The notes beneath the pieces were generated by a model. That model saw only the letters and a program-made list of their open reading frames with translations. It was not told the origin of the DNA and did not search any database. A program made the position numbers and the translations under genes. Below are positions 8,128 to 16,811 of a stretch of 64,000 bases of DNA, piece after piece. The stretch spans positions 1 through 64,000 of the forward strand of contig JAJECF010000199.1 in assembly GCA_022822125.1 (NCBI GenBank), written 5' to 3'. Numbering within the stretch: the stretch's first letter is position 1; each line of letters opens with the position of its first letter. The DNA is from Alphaproteobacteria bacterium (lineage in GTDB: Bacteria; Pseudomonadota; Alphaproteobacteria; Bin95).

Positions 8128-8810
8128 GGCGCGGCGGCGGACGGCAGGGGGGCGTGCCCGCAGAGCCGGTCGGCCCGGTCGGTCAGGCTGTCCAGCGCCT
8201 CTTTGAGGCGCGGCAGGGCGTCGTCGTCCGAAACCGGCAACGCCTCGCCGAACAGATAGACGCCGCGATTGACCGGCAGCGGCAGCTGCATGCGGTCCCA
8301 GGTCGGCAGCAGCACGCGCCGGCGCACCGAGCAGGACACTGGCAGGATGCGCACCCGGGTAAGCCGCGCCAGCGCCGCAGCGCCCGGATGCGGCACGCCG
8401 CGCGGCCCGCGCGGCCCGTCCGGGGTGATGGCGACGATGGCGCCGGCGCGCACCAGCCTGACCAGATGGCGCAGCGCCGCCGAGCCGCCGCGCCGGGTGG
8501 AGCCGTAAACGGCGCGCATGCCCCGGCCCTCCGCCAGGGCGGCGGCCAGCCGGCCGTCCCTGTGGCCCGAAGCCAGCACATGCGTGCGTTCCGGGGCCGG
8601 CCAGCCGGCGATCACCGGCATCAGCCGGCCGTGCCAGAGGCACACCACCGCCCCGCCGTCTTCCCTGAACGCGGCCTCCAGATGCTCGCGCCCCTCGACA
8701 TGCCAGCGCGTCGTGCCGGCCACCAGCCGGATATAGCCGGCCAGCGCGCGCCGGACGAGCTGCTGCGTCGCCGGGCGGCGCCAAAGGCGTTTGCCGAGGC
8801 GGTCAGGCAA
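8124..8810 (-). CDS. DUF374 lysophospholipid acyltransferase-like protein
   Basis: 228-residue protein of the DUF374/LPLAT superfamily. LWHGRLMPV carries the conserved His region, and ITPDGPRGPRGVPHPGA is the family signature. In alphaproteobacteria it sits between the lipid exporter and waaA and is presumed to act on lipid A or phospholipid acylation, but this is not proven. I choose the TTG at 8810, which overlaps the end of the ABC transporter by 8 nt and has a GAGGCGAG upstream. A longer start at an ATG at 8855 would overlap by 53 nt. Confidence 0.85.
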   Translation of the reverse strand: MPDRLGKRLWRRPATQQLVRRALAGYIRLVAGTTRWHVEGREHLEAAFREDGGAVVCLWHGRLMPVIAGWPAPERTHVLASGHRDGRLAAALAEGRGMRAVYGSTRRGGSAALRHLVRLVRAGAIVAITPDGPRGPRGVPHPGAAALARLTRVRILPVSCSVRRRVLLPTWDRMQLPLPVNRGVYLFGEALPVSDDDALPRLKEALDSLTDRADRLCGHAPLPSAAAP

Positions 8811-10572
8811 TGCGCCGGCTCGCCTCGGCGAACTGGAGCGCATGCAGCCGGGCATAGGCGCCGCTTTGCGCCAGCAGCGCCCCGTGCCCGCCCGATTCGA
8901 TCACCCGGCCGTTGTCGATGACATGGATGACATCGGCATTGGCGACCGTGGAGAGGCGGTGCGCGATGACGACGGTGGTGCGGCCCTCCTTCAGGCGCTC
9001 CAGCGCGGCCTGCACCAGCCGTTCGGTTTCCGTGTCGAGCGCGGAGGTGGCCTCGTCGAGCAGCAGGATCGGTGCATCCTTCAACATGGCGCGCGCGATG
9101 GCGATGCGCTGGCGCTGGCCGCCCGAGAGCCGCACGCCGAACTCGCCGACCCGCGTCAGATAGCCGTCTCGCATGGCCTCGATGAAGCTGTGCGCCCCCG
9201 CATTGCGCGCCGCGGCCTCGACCTCCGCCTCCGCCGCGCCCGCCCGGCCGCAGGCGATATTGGCGTATATGCTGTCGTCAAACAGCGCCACCTCCTGGCT
9301 CACCAGCGCGATATTGGCGCGCAGCGAGGCGAGGGTGACCCCCCGCAGATCCTGCCCGTCTATGGCGACACGGCCGGCGGAGACGTCGTAGAAGCGCGGT
9401 ATGAGGTTGAGGATGGTCGTCTTACCGGCGCCGGACGCCCCGACCAGGGCCGAGCTGCGCCCGGCCGGGAAGGAGAGCGAGAGGCCGGACAGCGCCGCCG
9501 GCCCGCCCGAATAGGCGAAGGACACGTCCTCGAAGACGATCTCGCCCCGGGCGATGCGGAGCGGCGCGGCGTCCGGTGGATCCACGATTTCCGGCTCCCG
9601 GTCCAGCAATTCGAAACAGCGATGCGCGCCGACCAGCCCCTGCTGGATGGCCGTGTTGACGCTGACGAGGTTCTTGACCGGCCGGTAGGCCACCAGGAAT
9701 GCGGTGAGGAACGCGACGATCGTGCCCGGCGAGAGCTTGCCGGAGGCGACCTGCGCGCCGCCGTAGAAGATGACGCCCGCAATGGCGACGGCGGCCAGGA
9801 ACTCCATGATGGGCCGGGAGAGCGCCTGCACCCGCACCGCCTTGATCGCCAGGCGGCGGATGCGCTCGATGACGGCGTCGGCCTGCCTGCGCTCGCGCTC
9901 CTCGAGGCGGTAGGCCTTGATGTGGCGGATGCCGGTCATGGTCTGTTCGAGCGTGGCCGTGAACTCGCCCCAGCTCGTCTGCGCGGACCGCGCGATCCGG
10001 CGGATGCGCCGGCCGATGCGCAGCACCAGGACGAGCGCGGTCGGGAAGGCGAACAGCACGATCAGGGTGAGCGCCCAGTGTTGGTAGAACAGCACGCCGA
10101 GCAGGAAAAGGATGGTGAGGCTGTCCCGGCCGAGCGCCAGAAGCGTCGTGGACAGGGCGGCGCGCATCAGGTTCGCGTCGTTGGTGAAGCGCGAGATCAG
10201 GACGCCGGTGCGGCTGTTGTCGAAAAACGCCAGATCGGCATGGACCAGATGGCCGAACATGGCGGACTGGAAGGACGCGATGACGCCCTGGCCCACCTTC
10301 GCGAGGATGACGGCCGAGAAATAGGCCGAGAAGCCCTGCGCCAGGCCTAGCGCGACGATCGTAAGCGACACGCCGATGATCAGCGCCTCGTCGCCCGCCA
10401 CCAGCACCTCGTCCACCAGCGTCTGTACCACGCGGATATAGCCGGCGCTTGCGGCCGCGCCGAGCGCCATCGCCAGCCCGGCCAGGCGAAGCGCGGGCAG
10501 GTTTGCGCGGATATGGCTCCGCCACAGGCGGCCGATCAATGCGCGGGCGACAAGGGGCTGGGCGGAAGCCAT
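8803..10572 (-). CDS. ABC transporter, MsbA-like lipid flippase (TMD-NBD half transporter)
   Basis: 589-residue fused permease-ATPase. The first 320 residues hold six hydrophobic segments; the NBD carries Walker A GASGAGKTT, signature LSGGQRQRIAIARA, Walker B ILLLDEATSALD and the switch His in VIAHRLST. Position directly upstream of DUF374, waaA and lpxK points to lipid A core export, so MsbA function is likely. The ATG at 10572 begins the homologous region; a start at 10641 would add a cysteine- and proline-rich extension of doubtful reality. It is divergent from the amino-acid transporter operon. Confidence 0.9.
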   Translation of the reverse strand: MASAQPLVARALIGRLWRSHIRANLPALRLAGLAMALGAAASAGYIRVVQTLVDEVLVAGDEALIIGVSLTIVALGLAQGFSAYFSAVILAKVGQGVIASFQSAMFGHLVHADLAFFDNSRTGVLISRFTNDANLMRAALSTTLLALGRDSLTILFLLGVLFYQHWALTLIVLFAFPTALVLVLRIGRRIRRIARSAQTSWGEFTATLEQTMTGIRHIKAYRLEERERRQADAVIERIRRLAIKAVRVQALSRPIMEFLAAVAIAGVIFYGGAQVASGKLSPGTIVAFLTAFLVAYRPVKNLVSVNTAIQQGLVGAHRCFELLDREPEIVDPPDAAPLRIARGEIVFEDVSFAYSGGPAALSGLSLSFPAGRSSALVGASGAGKTTILNLIPRFYDVSAGRVAIDGQDLRGVTLASLRANIALVSQEVALFDDSIYANIACGRAGAAEAEVEAAARNAGAHSFIEAMRDGYLTRVGEFGVRLSGGQRQRIAIARAMLKDAPILLLDEATSALDTETERLVQAALERLKEGRTTVVIAHRLSTVANADVIHVIDNGRVIESGGHGALLAQSGAYARLHALQFAEASRRIA

Positions 10573-10843
10573 AAGGGGCGCTTCATAGCACGGGCAGGCG
10601 GCGGACGGGAGCGCCGATGCGCATGCTGCAGGCTCGGGCATCCATGCGGCCGCGCGGAGACGCAGAAAGGGCTGCAGCGTCTTGATTTCGACGTTGCCGG
10701 GCCGCCGCCGGCGACCCGCGAAAGCCCGTTAATCCCGGACGCCAGGCGGACGCGGTTGCTTGTCGCCCGGCGGGCGGCGGCGTAGAGTAGTTGCAAGCCA
10801 ACGTCGGGGCTTCGGGAAACCGGCCTTTTCATCAGGGAGGAGC

Positions 10844-12025
10844 ATGACAGTGAAATTCTTGCATCGCGTTGCGACAACAGCGGCGGCGGCAGCGCTGCTC
10901 GCGGGGGCGGCCCAGGCCGACGAGATCAGGATCGGGGTGCTCTACCCGATCGCCGGAACCGGCGCGGTTTACGGCGAGCCGGCCATGCACGGCCACAATA
11001 TGGCCGCGGACGAGCTCAACGCCGCCGGCGGCATTCTCGGCAAGAAGATCGTGAGCTTCGCCCGCGACACCAAGCTGAAACCGGCCGCCGCCTCGGCCGC
11101 CGCCAAGGAGCTGATTACCAAGGACGGCGTCGATGTGCTGGTCGGCGGCCTCTCCTCGGCCGTCGGCCTCGCAATCTCGGAGGTCGCGCGCCAGGAGGGG
11201 GTCGTCTATGTCGCGACGATCCCAAAAACCATCAAGATGACCACTGAGAAGCGCCACGCCCATGTGTTCCGCACCGCCTCGCATACAGACTTCGAGGGCG
11301 ATGCGATGGGCCAGATCGTCGCCAAGCTCGGCCTCAAGAAGATCTGCGACATCCAGCTCGATTACGCCTATGGCCACGACCTTGCGGCCGGCATCGAGAA
11401 AGGGCTGAAGCGCCATGCGCCGAATGCGGAGAAGGTGCTCGACCTGCGCGTCAAGCTCGGCGCGACGGACTACAACGCCTTCATTTCCCAGATCATGGGC
11501 GCGGGCTGCGACGGCGTGACGAGCGGCCTCTGGGGCTCCCATTTCGTCAATTTCGCCCAGCAGGGCAGTCCTTTCGGACTGTTCAACCAGATCAAATACA
11601 TCTCCGGCGGCGAGATCGCGAGCCATGAGATCGCCGGCAAGATGAAGGGCGACTATCCGGACAATGTGTGGTCCAACACCTATGAGCTCTGGTACCACCA
11701 CCACGATCCGAGCCATGTCGAGTTCCAGAAGGCGCTCGCGGAGCGGTCCGGCACCAAGGAAACGGCGATGTGGCCGGTGCTCGCCTATATCGGCGTGAAA
11801 TTCATCGCTGCCGCTGCCGAGAAGGCCGGCTCGATGGAGGCGGACAAGCTCGCCGCCGCGCTGAAGGGCATGACCATCCAGACGCCCGTCGGCCCGCGCA
11901 CCATCGACCCGGAGACCCACCAGGCCGACGCCGGCCAGTTCTGGGGCCCGATGGTGAAGAAGGAAGGCGCCGACTACCGCGTGATGGACCCGATCACCTT
12001 CATCCCGGCGGTCCTCGCAGAGTAG
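10844..12025 (+). CDS. branched-chain amino acid-type ABC substrate-binding protein
   Basis: 393-residue periplasmic receptor of the Leu/Ile/Val-binding (Peripla_BP_6) family. A signal peptide is cleaved near AQA-DE at about residue 25, followed by the family start IRIGVLYPIAGTGAVYGE and AADELNAAGGILG. The ATG at 10844 has an ideal GGGAGGAGC ribosome site. It is the first gene of a complete transporter operon. Such receptors also bind amides, urea, aromatic acids or other compounds, and the ligand cannot be read from the sequence. A strong hairpin after the stop may set a higher level of receptor than of membrane subunits. Confidence 0.92.
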   Translation: MTVKFLHRVATTAAAAALLAGAAQADEIRIGVLYPIAGTGAVYGEPAMHGHNMAADELNAAGGILGKKIVSFARDTKLKPAAASAAAKELITKDGVDVLVGGLSSAVGLAISEVARQEGVVYVATIPKTIKMTTEKRHAHVFRTASHTDFEGDAMGQIVAKLGLKKICDIQLDYAYGHDLAAGIEKGLKRHAPNAEKVLDLRVKLGATDYNAFISQIMGAGCDGVTSGLWGSHFVNFAQQGSPFGLFNQIKYISGGEIASHEIAGKMKGDYPDNVWSNTYELWYHHHDPSHVEFQKALAERSGTKETAMWPVLAYIGVKFIAAAAEKAGSMEADKLAAALKGMTIQTPVGPRTIDPETHQADAGQFWGPMVKKEGADYRVMDPITFIPAVLAE

Positions 12026-12039
12026 CCGGGAAGGACGAG

Positions 12040-12078
12040 CGCGGCCGGCCGTTCACGCGGCCGGCCGCGATTTCTTTG
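12040..12078 (+). terminator. hairpin after the binding-protein gene (terminator or mRNA stabiliser)
   Basis: An 11-bp perfect GC stem, CGCGGCCGGCC at 12040-12050 with its complement at 12059-12069 and an 8-nt loop, followed by ATTTCTTT. It lies in the 79-nt gap between the receptor and permease genes. Such elements commonly give partial termination or protect the receptor mRNA. Confidence 0.6.
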
Positions 12079-12104
12079 CCCCGAAACCGGAACGGAGCCC
12101 GCCT

Positions 12105-13049
12105 GTGGACTCCCTGATCCAGTTCGCGCAGCAGGACCTGGGCAATCCGGGGCTGGCGGCTCTGCTGTCCAACCCTTCCTTCGCCTTCATCCAGCTGATG
12201 AATTCCTTCTCGCAGGCGATGAACCTGTTCATCATCGCCGCGGGCCTGTCGCTGATCTTCGGCGTGTTGCGCGTCATCAATTTCGCGCATGGCGCCTTTT
12301 ACATGTTCGGCGCCTATATCGTTTATTCCGTGGCGCAGGAATGGACCGGCAATTTCTGGCTGGGCGTCGCCGCTGCCGGCCTCGGCCTCGCGGTCATGGC
12401 GGTCGTTATCGAGCGGGGGCTGTTCCAGTATATCTACGACAAGGAGCATCTGATGCAGCTGCTCCTGACCTTCGCCGTGGTGCTGATCCTCTCCGATGTC
12501 GCCAAGATCCTCTGGGGCACGGACCAGTACAGCGTCTCCTATCCGCAGAGCATGAAGGGCGCGGTCGATCTCGGCGTCACCTTCTATCCCACATACCGGC
12601 TGTTCCTGATTGCGGTCGGGCCGGCCATCGCCATCGGCCTCTGGCTGTTTATTGAGCGCACGCGATTCGGGCGGCTGACGCGCGCCGCGACCCAGGACCG
12701 CGAAATGCTCGCCGCCCTCGGCGTCAATGTGCCGGTCATCTACACCGCGGTTTTCATCCTGGGGTCGGTGCTGGCGGGCATCGGCGGCGGCCTCGCCTCG
12801 CCGTTCAACTCGCCGACGCCCGGCATGGACGCGACGATCATCGTCGATTGCTTCGTCATCGTCATCGTCGGCGGCCTCGGCTCGATCTGGGGCAGCTTCA
12901 TCGGCGCGATCATTTACGGGCTGGTGTTCAATTACGGCTCGGTGATCGTTCCCAACTGGCAGGACGTGTTCCCGTTCCTGATCCTGCTGGCGGTGCTGCT
13001 GGTGCGGCCCTGGGGCCTGTTCGGAAAGCCCGAGGGAGGCAACGCCTGA
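12105..13049 (+). CDS. branched-chain amino acid-type ABC permease, LivH-like
   Basis: 314-residue inner-membrane permease of the LivH family. About eight hydrophobic segments are seen after an N-terminal amphipathic stretch. LRVINFAHGAFYMFGAY is the typical LivH segment, and a second conserved block reads IVIVGGLGSIWGSF near the C-terminus. GTG start with ACGGAG upstream. Followed by the LivM-like gene after one nucleotide. Confidence 0.93.
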   Translation: MDSLIQFAQQDLGNPGLAALLSNPSFAFIQLMNSFSQAMNLFIIAAGLSLIFGVLRVINFAHGAFYMFGAYIVYSVAQEWTGNFWLGVAAAGLGLAVMAVVIERGLFQYIYDKEHLMQLLLTFAVVLILSDVAKILWGTDQYSVSYPQSMKGAVDLGVTFYPTYRLFLIAVGPAIAIGLWLFIERTRFGRLTRAATQDREMLAALGVNVPVIYTAVFILGSVLAGIGGGLASPFNSPTPGMDATIIVDCFVIVIVGGLGSIWGSFIGAIIYGLVFNYGSVIVPNWQDVFPFLILLAVLLVRPWGLFGKPEGGNA

Positions 13050-13050
13050 C

Positions 13051-13992
13051 ATGACCGGCCGCATGACCCGCCCGGTGCTCATCGCCTGCCTCGCCGTGCT
13101 CGCGCTGCTGGCGCTGGTGCCGTTGCTGGAGTCGAACTACCTGATCGACCTCTTCAACGAGATCATGATCTATGCGCTGTTCGCGCTCAGCCTGAATGTC
13201 ATCATCGGTTACTCCGGCAATGTCTCCTTCGGCCACGCCGCCTATTTCGCCATCGGCGGCTACACCATGGCGATTCTGCTGACCACTTACCAATGGCCGC
13301 TGCTGCCGGCCTTCGCAGCCGCCATCGTCTTCTCCTTCGTCGCCTCGGGCGCGGTGGCCTATTTCTGCACGCGGCTGACCGACATCTATTTCGCCATGCT
13401 GACGCTCGCCTTCTCCATGCTGGTCTGGGGCGTGGCCTTCAAATGGCGGTCGATGACGGGCGGCGACGACGGCTTCGTCGGCGTGGACGTGCCGGCCTTC
13501 ATCGCCGAGCGGGCGCCGTTCTACTATTTCTCGCTGGTCGTCGTCGGCGGGGCCGTGGCGGTGCTCTGGGTCATCTGCCACTCCGCCTTCGGGCGCGCAT
13601 TGCTGGCCGTGCGCGAGAACCCGACCCGCGCGGGCTTCGTCGGCATCAATACGCGCCTCATGCGCTGGTGGGCCTTCGTCGTGGCGGGCACCTTCGCCGG
13701 CATTGCCGGCGCGCTGTTCGCCATGGTTCATCGGGGCATGTACACGGAGTCGGCGTTCTGGACCGAGAGCGCGACCGTGCTCATCATGACGCTGCTCGGC
13801 GGCATGTTCTCCTTCTTCGGCCCGGCCATCGGCGCGGCCAGCCTGTTCCTGCTGGAGCGGCTGACCAACGAATACACCGCATACTGGCCGCTGGTGCTCG
13901 GTACCATCCTGCTGGCGATCCTGATGTTCCTGCCGGAAGGGCTGGCCGGGCTGGCGCAGGCGGTCCGCCGCCAGATTCTCCGGGGGCGCTGA
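13051..13992 (+). CDS. branched-chain amino acid-type ABC permease, LivM-like
   Basis: 313-residue second permease of the transporter. It shows the LivM segments ALFALSLNVIIGYSGNVSFGHA and LLGGMFSFFGPAIGAA (given here in part) with eight or nine hydrophobic helices. GAGGC lies about 10 nt upstream of the ATG at 13051; an internal ATG at 13063 is an alternative. It forms the membrane channel with the LivH-like subunit. Confidence 0.92.
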   Translation: MTGRMTRPVLIACLAVLALLALVPLLESNYLIDLFNEIMIYALFALSLNVIIGYSGNVSFGHAAYFAIGGYTMAILLTTYQWPLLPAFAAAIVFSFVASGAVAYFCTRLTDIYFAMLTLAFSMLVWGVAFKWRSMTGGDDGFVGVDVPAFIAERAPFYYFSLVVVGGAVAVLWVICHSAFGRALLAVRENPTRAGFVGINTRLMRWWAFVVAGTFAGIAGALFAMVHRGMYTESAFWTESATVLIMTLLGGMFSFFGPAIGAASLFLLERLTNEYTAYWPLVLGTILLAILMFLPEGLAGLAQAVRRQILRGR

Positions 13993-13996
13993 GGCC

Positions 13997-14752
13997 ATGC
14001 TGAAAATCGAGGGCCTGTTCAAGCAGTTCGGCGGCTTCGTGGCGATAAACGATGTGTCGTTCGAGCTTGCGGAGGGCGAGAAGCACGCCATTATCGGGCC
14101 GAACGGCGCGGGCAAGACAACCTTCTTCAACCTCGTTACGGGCCATTTGCTGCCGGACAGGGGCAGCGTGGCCTTCCGGGACGAGGACATTACCGGCCGG
14201 CCGCCGCACCGCATCGTCAAGCTCGGCCTCGCGCGCTCCTTCCAGCGGATCAACATCTATCCGCGCATGTCGGTGTTCGAGAATGTCCAGGTGGCGCTGA
14301 TTGCGCGCGAGCGCCAGGAGCTGCGCTTCTTCCGGCTGGCCGCCGGGCTTTGCGGCCCGGAAACGAACGAACTGCTGGACCTTGTCGGGCTGGCGGAGGA
14401 AGCGGACGAACTCGCCGGCGAACTCGCCTACGGCAAGCAGAAGCAGCTCGAACTCGCCATTGCGCTGGCCGAAAACCCGACCGTGCTGCTGCTCGACGAG
14501 CCGACTGCCGGCATGTCGCCGAGCGAGACCGAGGAGGCGATCCGGCTGATCCGCGAGATCGCCGACGCCAGGGGGCTGACGCTCCTGTTCACCGAGCACG
14601 ACATGACCGTCGTGTTCGGCATCGCCGACCGGATCACCGTGCTCCACCACGGCGAGGTCATTGCGTCGGGAGCGCCGGAGGCCGTGCGCAGCGACCCGGT
14701 GGTGCGCCAGGTCTATCTGGGCGAGGAGGAGGCGGCGGATGGCGCAGCTTGA
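13997..14752 (+). CDS. branched-chain amino acid-type ABC ATPase, LivG-like
   Basis: 251-residue ATPase: Walker A GPNGAGKTTFFN, signature ELAYGKQKQLELA, Walker B LLLDEPTAGM, and FTEHDMTVVF with the switch His. The LivG signature LARSFQRINIYPRMSVFENV is present. The ribosome site overlaps the livM stop. It ends 14 nt inside the following livF-like gene. Confidence 0.93.
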   Translation: MLKIEGLFKQFGGFVAINDVSFELAEGEKHAIIGPNGAGKTTFFNLVTGHLLPDRGSVAFRDEDITGRPPHRIVKLGLARSFQRINIYPRMSVFENVQVALIARERQELRFFRLAAGLCGPETNELLDLVGLAEEADELAGELAYGKQKQLELAIALAENPTVLLLDEPTAGMSPSETEEAIRLIREIADARGLTLLFTEHDMTVVFGIADRITVLHHGEVIASGAPEAVRSDPVVRQVYLGEEEAADGAA

Positions 14753-15446
14753 AGCCAGGAACCTTCACACCTCCTACGGCCTGTCGCGGGTGCTGTTCGG
14801 CGTCTCTTTCGAGGTCGAGCAGGGGTCCTGCGTGGCGCTGATCGGGCGCAACGGCGTCGGCAAGACCACCACCATGCGCTCTCTGATGGGCCTGACGCCG
14901 CCCTTGGAGGGCGAGGTGGTGTGGGAGGGGCGGCAGATCGCCGGGCTCGCCCCGCATGCCGTCTCCAAGCTCGGCATCGGCTTCGTGCCGGAGGACCGGC
15001 GCATCTTCCCGGAGCTCTCGGTCTGGGAGAATCTCGATATCGCGCGCCGGCCGGCGGAGCCGGGCCGGCAGGCCTGGGGCGAGGACGAGGTGTTTGATCT
15101 TTTCCCGGACCTGAAAGACATCCAGTCGCGCGCCGGCGGCGTGCTCTCCGGCGGCCAGCAGCAAATGCTGACCATCGCCCGCTCGCTGATGGGCAATCCG
15201 AGGCTGCTGCTGCTCGACGAGCCCTCGGAGGGCCTGGCGCCGCGGGTGGTGGAAACGCTGCGCGAGCGTGTGCGCACGCTCAAGGAAAGCGGCCTTTCCA
15301 TCGTGCTGGCGGAACAGAATCTGGGTTTCGTGCTGGCGCTCTCTGATATCTGCCATATCATGGAGAAAGGCGAGATCGTCTATTCCGGCGCGCCGGACCA
15401 TTTGCGGGAGAACCGCGATGTGCTTGACAGGTATCTGACGCTGTGA
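14739..15446 (+). CDS. branched-chain amino acid-type ABC ATPase, LivF-like
   Basis: 235-residue second ATPase: Walker A GRNGVGKTTTMRSLMG, FVPEDRRIFPELSVWENL typical of LivF, signature LSGGQQQMLTIARS, Walker B LLLDEPSEGL. The ATG at 14739 has GAGGAGG upstream inside livG. Its stop overlaps the GTG of the dioxygenase gene (GTGA), so transport and oxidation genes are translationally coupled. Confidence 0.93.
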   Translation: MAQLEARNLHTSYGLSRVLFGVSFEVEQGSCVALIGRNGVGKTTTMRSLMGLTPPLEGEVVWEGRQIAGLAPHAVSKLGIGFVPEDRRIFPELSVWENLDIARRPAEPGRQAWGEDEVFDLFPDLKDIQSRAGGVLSGGQQQMLTIARSLMGNPRLLLLDEPSEGLAPRVVETLRERVRTLKESGLSIVLAEQNLGFVLALSDICHIMEKGEIVYSGAPDHLRENRDVLDRYLTL

Positions 15447-16237
15447 AGGAAGCGAAGGTCTTTCGCGAGGAGGGCGTCGCCGTGCTGCGCGGCGCGCTCG
15501 ACGCTGCATGGCTCGACCGGCTGGCTGAGGCGGTGGCGGCGAACATGGCTGCGCCGGGGCCCTATGGGCGCGACCATGCCGAGGAAGGGCAGGGCAGCTA
15601 TTTCGGCGACTATGTGAACTGGCGCCGCTTCCCGGCCTATCTGGAGGTCGGCCGCGAGGGGCCGCTCGGCCGCCTCGCCGGCGCGCTCACCGGGGCCTCG
15701 CGGGTGCAATTCTTCCATGAGCATGTGCTGGTGAAGGAGCCGGGGACCTCGCAGCCGACGCCCTGGCACCAGGACATGCCCTATTACTGCCTGTCCGGCG
15801 CGATGACGGTGAGCTTCTGGGTGCCGCTGGACCCTGTGTCCGCCGCGGTCTGCCCGCATTTCCTCGCCGGCAGCCACCGCTCGCGCACCGCATGGCTGCC
15901 GCGGCGGTTCAAGACGATGGCGGCGCTGGAGGGAGACACCAGCGACTACGAGCCGTTCCCCGATATCGACGAGGACGCGCAGGCGGCGAATATCCGCAGC
16001 TTCGACCTGGAGCCGGGCGATGCGGTCGCCTTCGACTTCCACACGCTGCACAACGCCCCGCCCAACCGCGCTGCGACGCGCCGGCGCGCCGTCAGCCTGC
16101 GCTATGTCGGCGAGGACGCCCGCTATCTGGACCGCCCCCACGCCGTCTCGCCGCCGTTTCCAGAGCTCGGCCTCCGAGCGAGCACGGGCGACCCGCTGCC
16201 GGAAGACTGGTTCCCCGCGGTGTGGGAGCAGGGTTGA
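15443..16237 (+). CDS. phytanoyl-CoA dioxygenase family protein
   Basis: 264-residue Fe(II)/2-oxoglutarate-dependent oxygenase of the PhyH family. The metal triad is readable: His109 and Asp111 in WHQD, and distal His203 in FHTLHNAPPN, with Arg residues after it for 2-oxoglutarate binding. The GTG start overlaps the livF-like stop. Because it is coupled to a full ABC importer, its substrate is plausibly the imported compound, such as an amino-acid or amine derivative, but this is inference. No other enzyme of a pathway is in the same operon. Confidence 0.85.
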   Translation: MKEAKVFREEGVAVLRGALDAAWLDRLAEAVAANMAAPGPYGRDHAEEGQGSYFGDYVNWRRFPAYLEVGREGPLGRLAGALTGASRVQFFHEHVLVKEPGTSQPTPWHQDMPYYCLSGAMTVSFWVPLDPVSAAVCPHFLAGSHRSRTAWLPRRFKTMAALEGDTSDYEPFPDIDEDAQAANIRSFDLEPGDAVAFDFHTLHNAPPNRAATRRRAVSLRYVGEDARYLDRPHAVSPPFPELGLRASTGDPLPEDWFPAVWEQG

Positions 16238-16268
16238 ACCCCGGACCGGCGCTCCGAGGCGTCCCGTT

Positions 16269-16736
16269 TCAGTCCCAGAAGCCTTCGCGGTCGGCGCGGT
16301 CCCGGTGGGCGCGGGCGTGGCGGGCGGCGATGCGGGCGGTTCGCTCCGGCGCGAAACCGAGCTGGCCGAGCGCCACGGCGATGTCGAGCAGTTCGTCATA
16401 GCGCGCAATCAGCCCGTCCCGGAGCCTGAAGCGCGACATGCCCTCGACGATCACCCGGCGCCCGGCCGCGCCTTCCAGCCGCGACCGGTAGCCGAACAGC
16501 CAGGACGCATAGCCGGTATCGCCCGTTTCGCAGACATCCTGGAACCGCCAGCGGAAGCCCTCCGCATCCCGCCAGAAACGGTGCTCCAGCATGTCGGCAA
16601 TGGCGTCCCGGCCCTCGAACGCGCCGTAGAAGGTATCATGGTAAATGCCGTCTCCGGTAAAGCAGGCGGCGAGCGCGTGCCCGTCGCCCGCCTCCACGGC
16701 GGCGGCGAAGCCGCTCAATAGGCTAGTCAGTGCCAT
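16269..16736 (-). CDS. nuclear transport factor 2 / SnoaL-like protein
   Basis: 155-residue small alpha+beta barrel protein of the NTF2-like superfamily: SLLSGFAAAVEAGDGHALAA, FTGDGIYHDTFYGAFEGRDA and MLEHRFWRD are typical. The C-terminal 25 residues are a basic helix beyond the usual domain. The ATG at 16736 is chosen with GGTGG upstream; a GTG immediately before it is possible. Convergent with the dioxygenase gene. The family includes isomerases, hydrolases and non-enzymes, so no reaction is given. Confidence 0.8.
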   Translation of the reverse strand: MALTSLLSGFAAAVEAGDGHALAACFTGDGIYHDTFYGAFEGRDAIADMLEHRFWRDAEGFRWRFQDVCETGDTGYASWLFGYRSRLEGAAGRRVIVEGMSRFRLRDGLIARYDELLDIAVALGQLGFAPERTARIAARHARAHRDRADREGFWD

Positions 16737-16811
16737 CACATATCCACCCGGTTTCGCCGGTTCCCTTTCCTCGTAAAGAACGTCATTGCCGTTTAAGCGC
16801 AGTTAGTCGAA

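Noticed and set aside
6094..8259. A 721-codon open frame on the plus strand opposite lpxK and waaA
   Set aside because: It is antisense to two well-supported genes, has Arg/Gly/Ala-rich composition without any domain, and arises from the GC bias of third codon positions.
10755..10790. TTGCTT and TAGAGT as a promoter for the transporter operon
   Set aside because: The spacing is 21 bp, too long for a standard promoter, and the match is weak.
12000..13082. Long minus-strand frames across the permease genes (also 12928-14256 and 14658-15509)
   Set aside because: Low-complexity His/Arg/Glu/Gln-rich antisense translations of the transporter genes with no recognisable motif.
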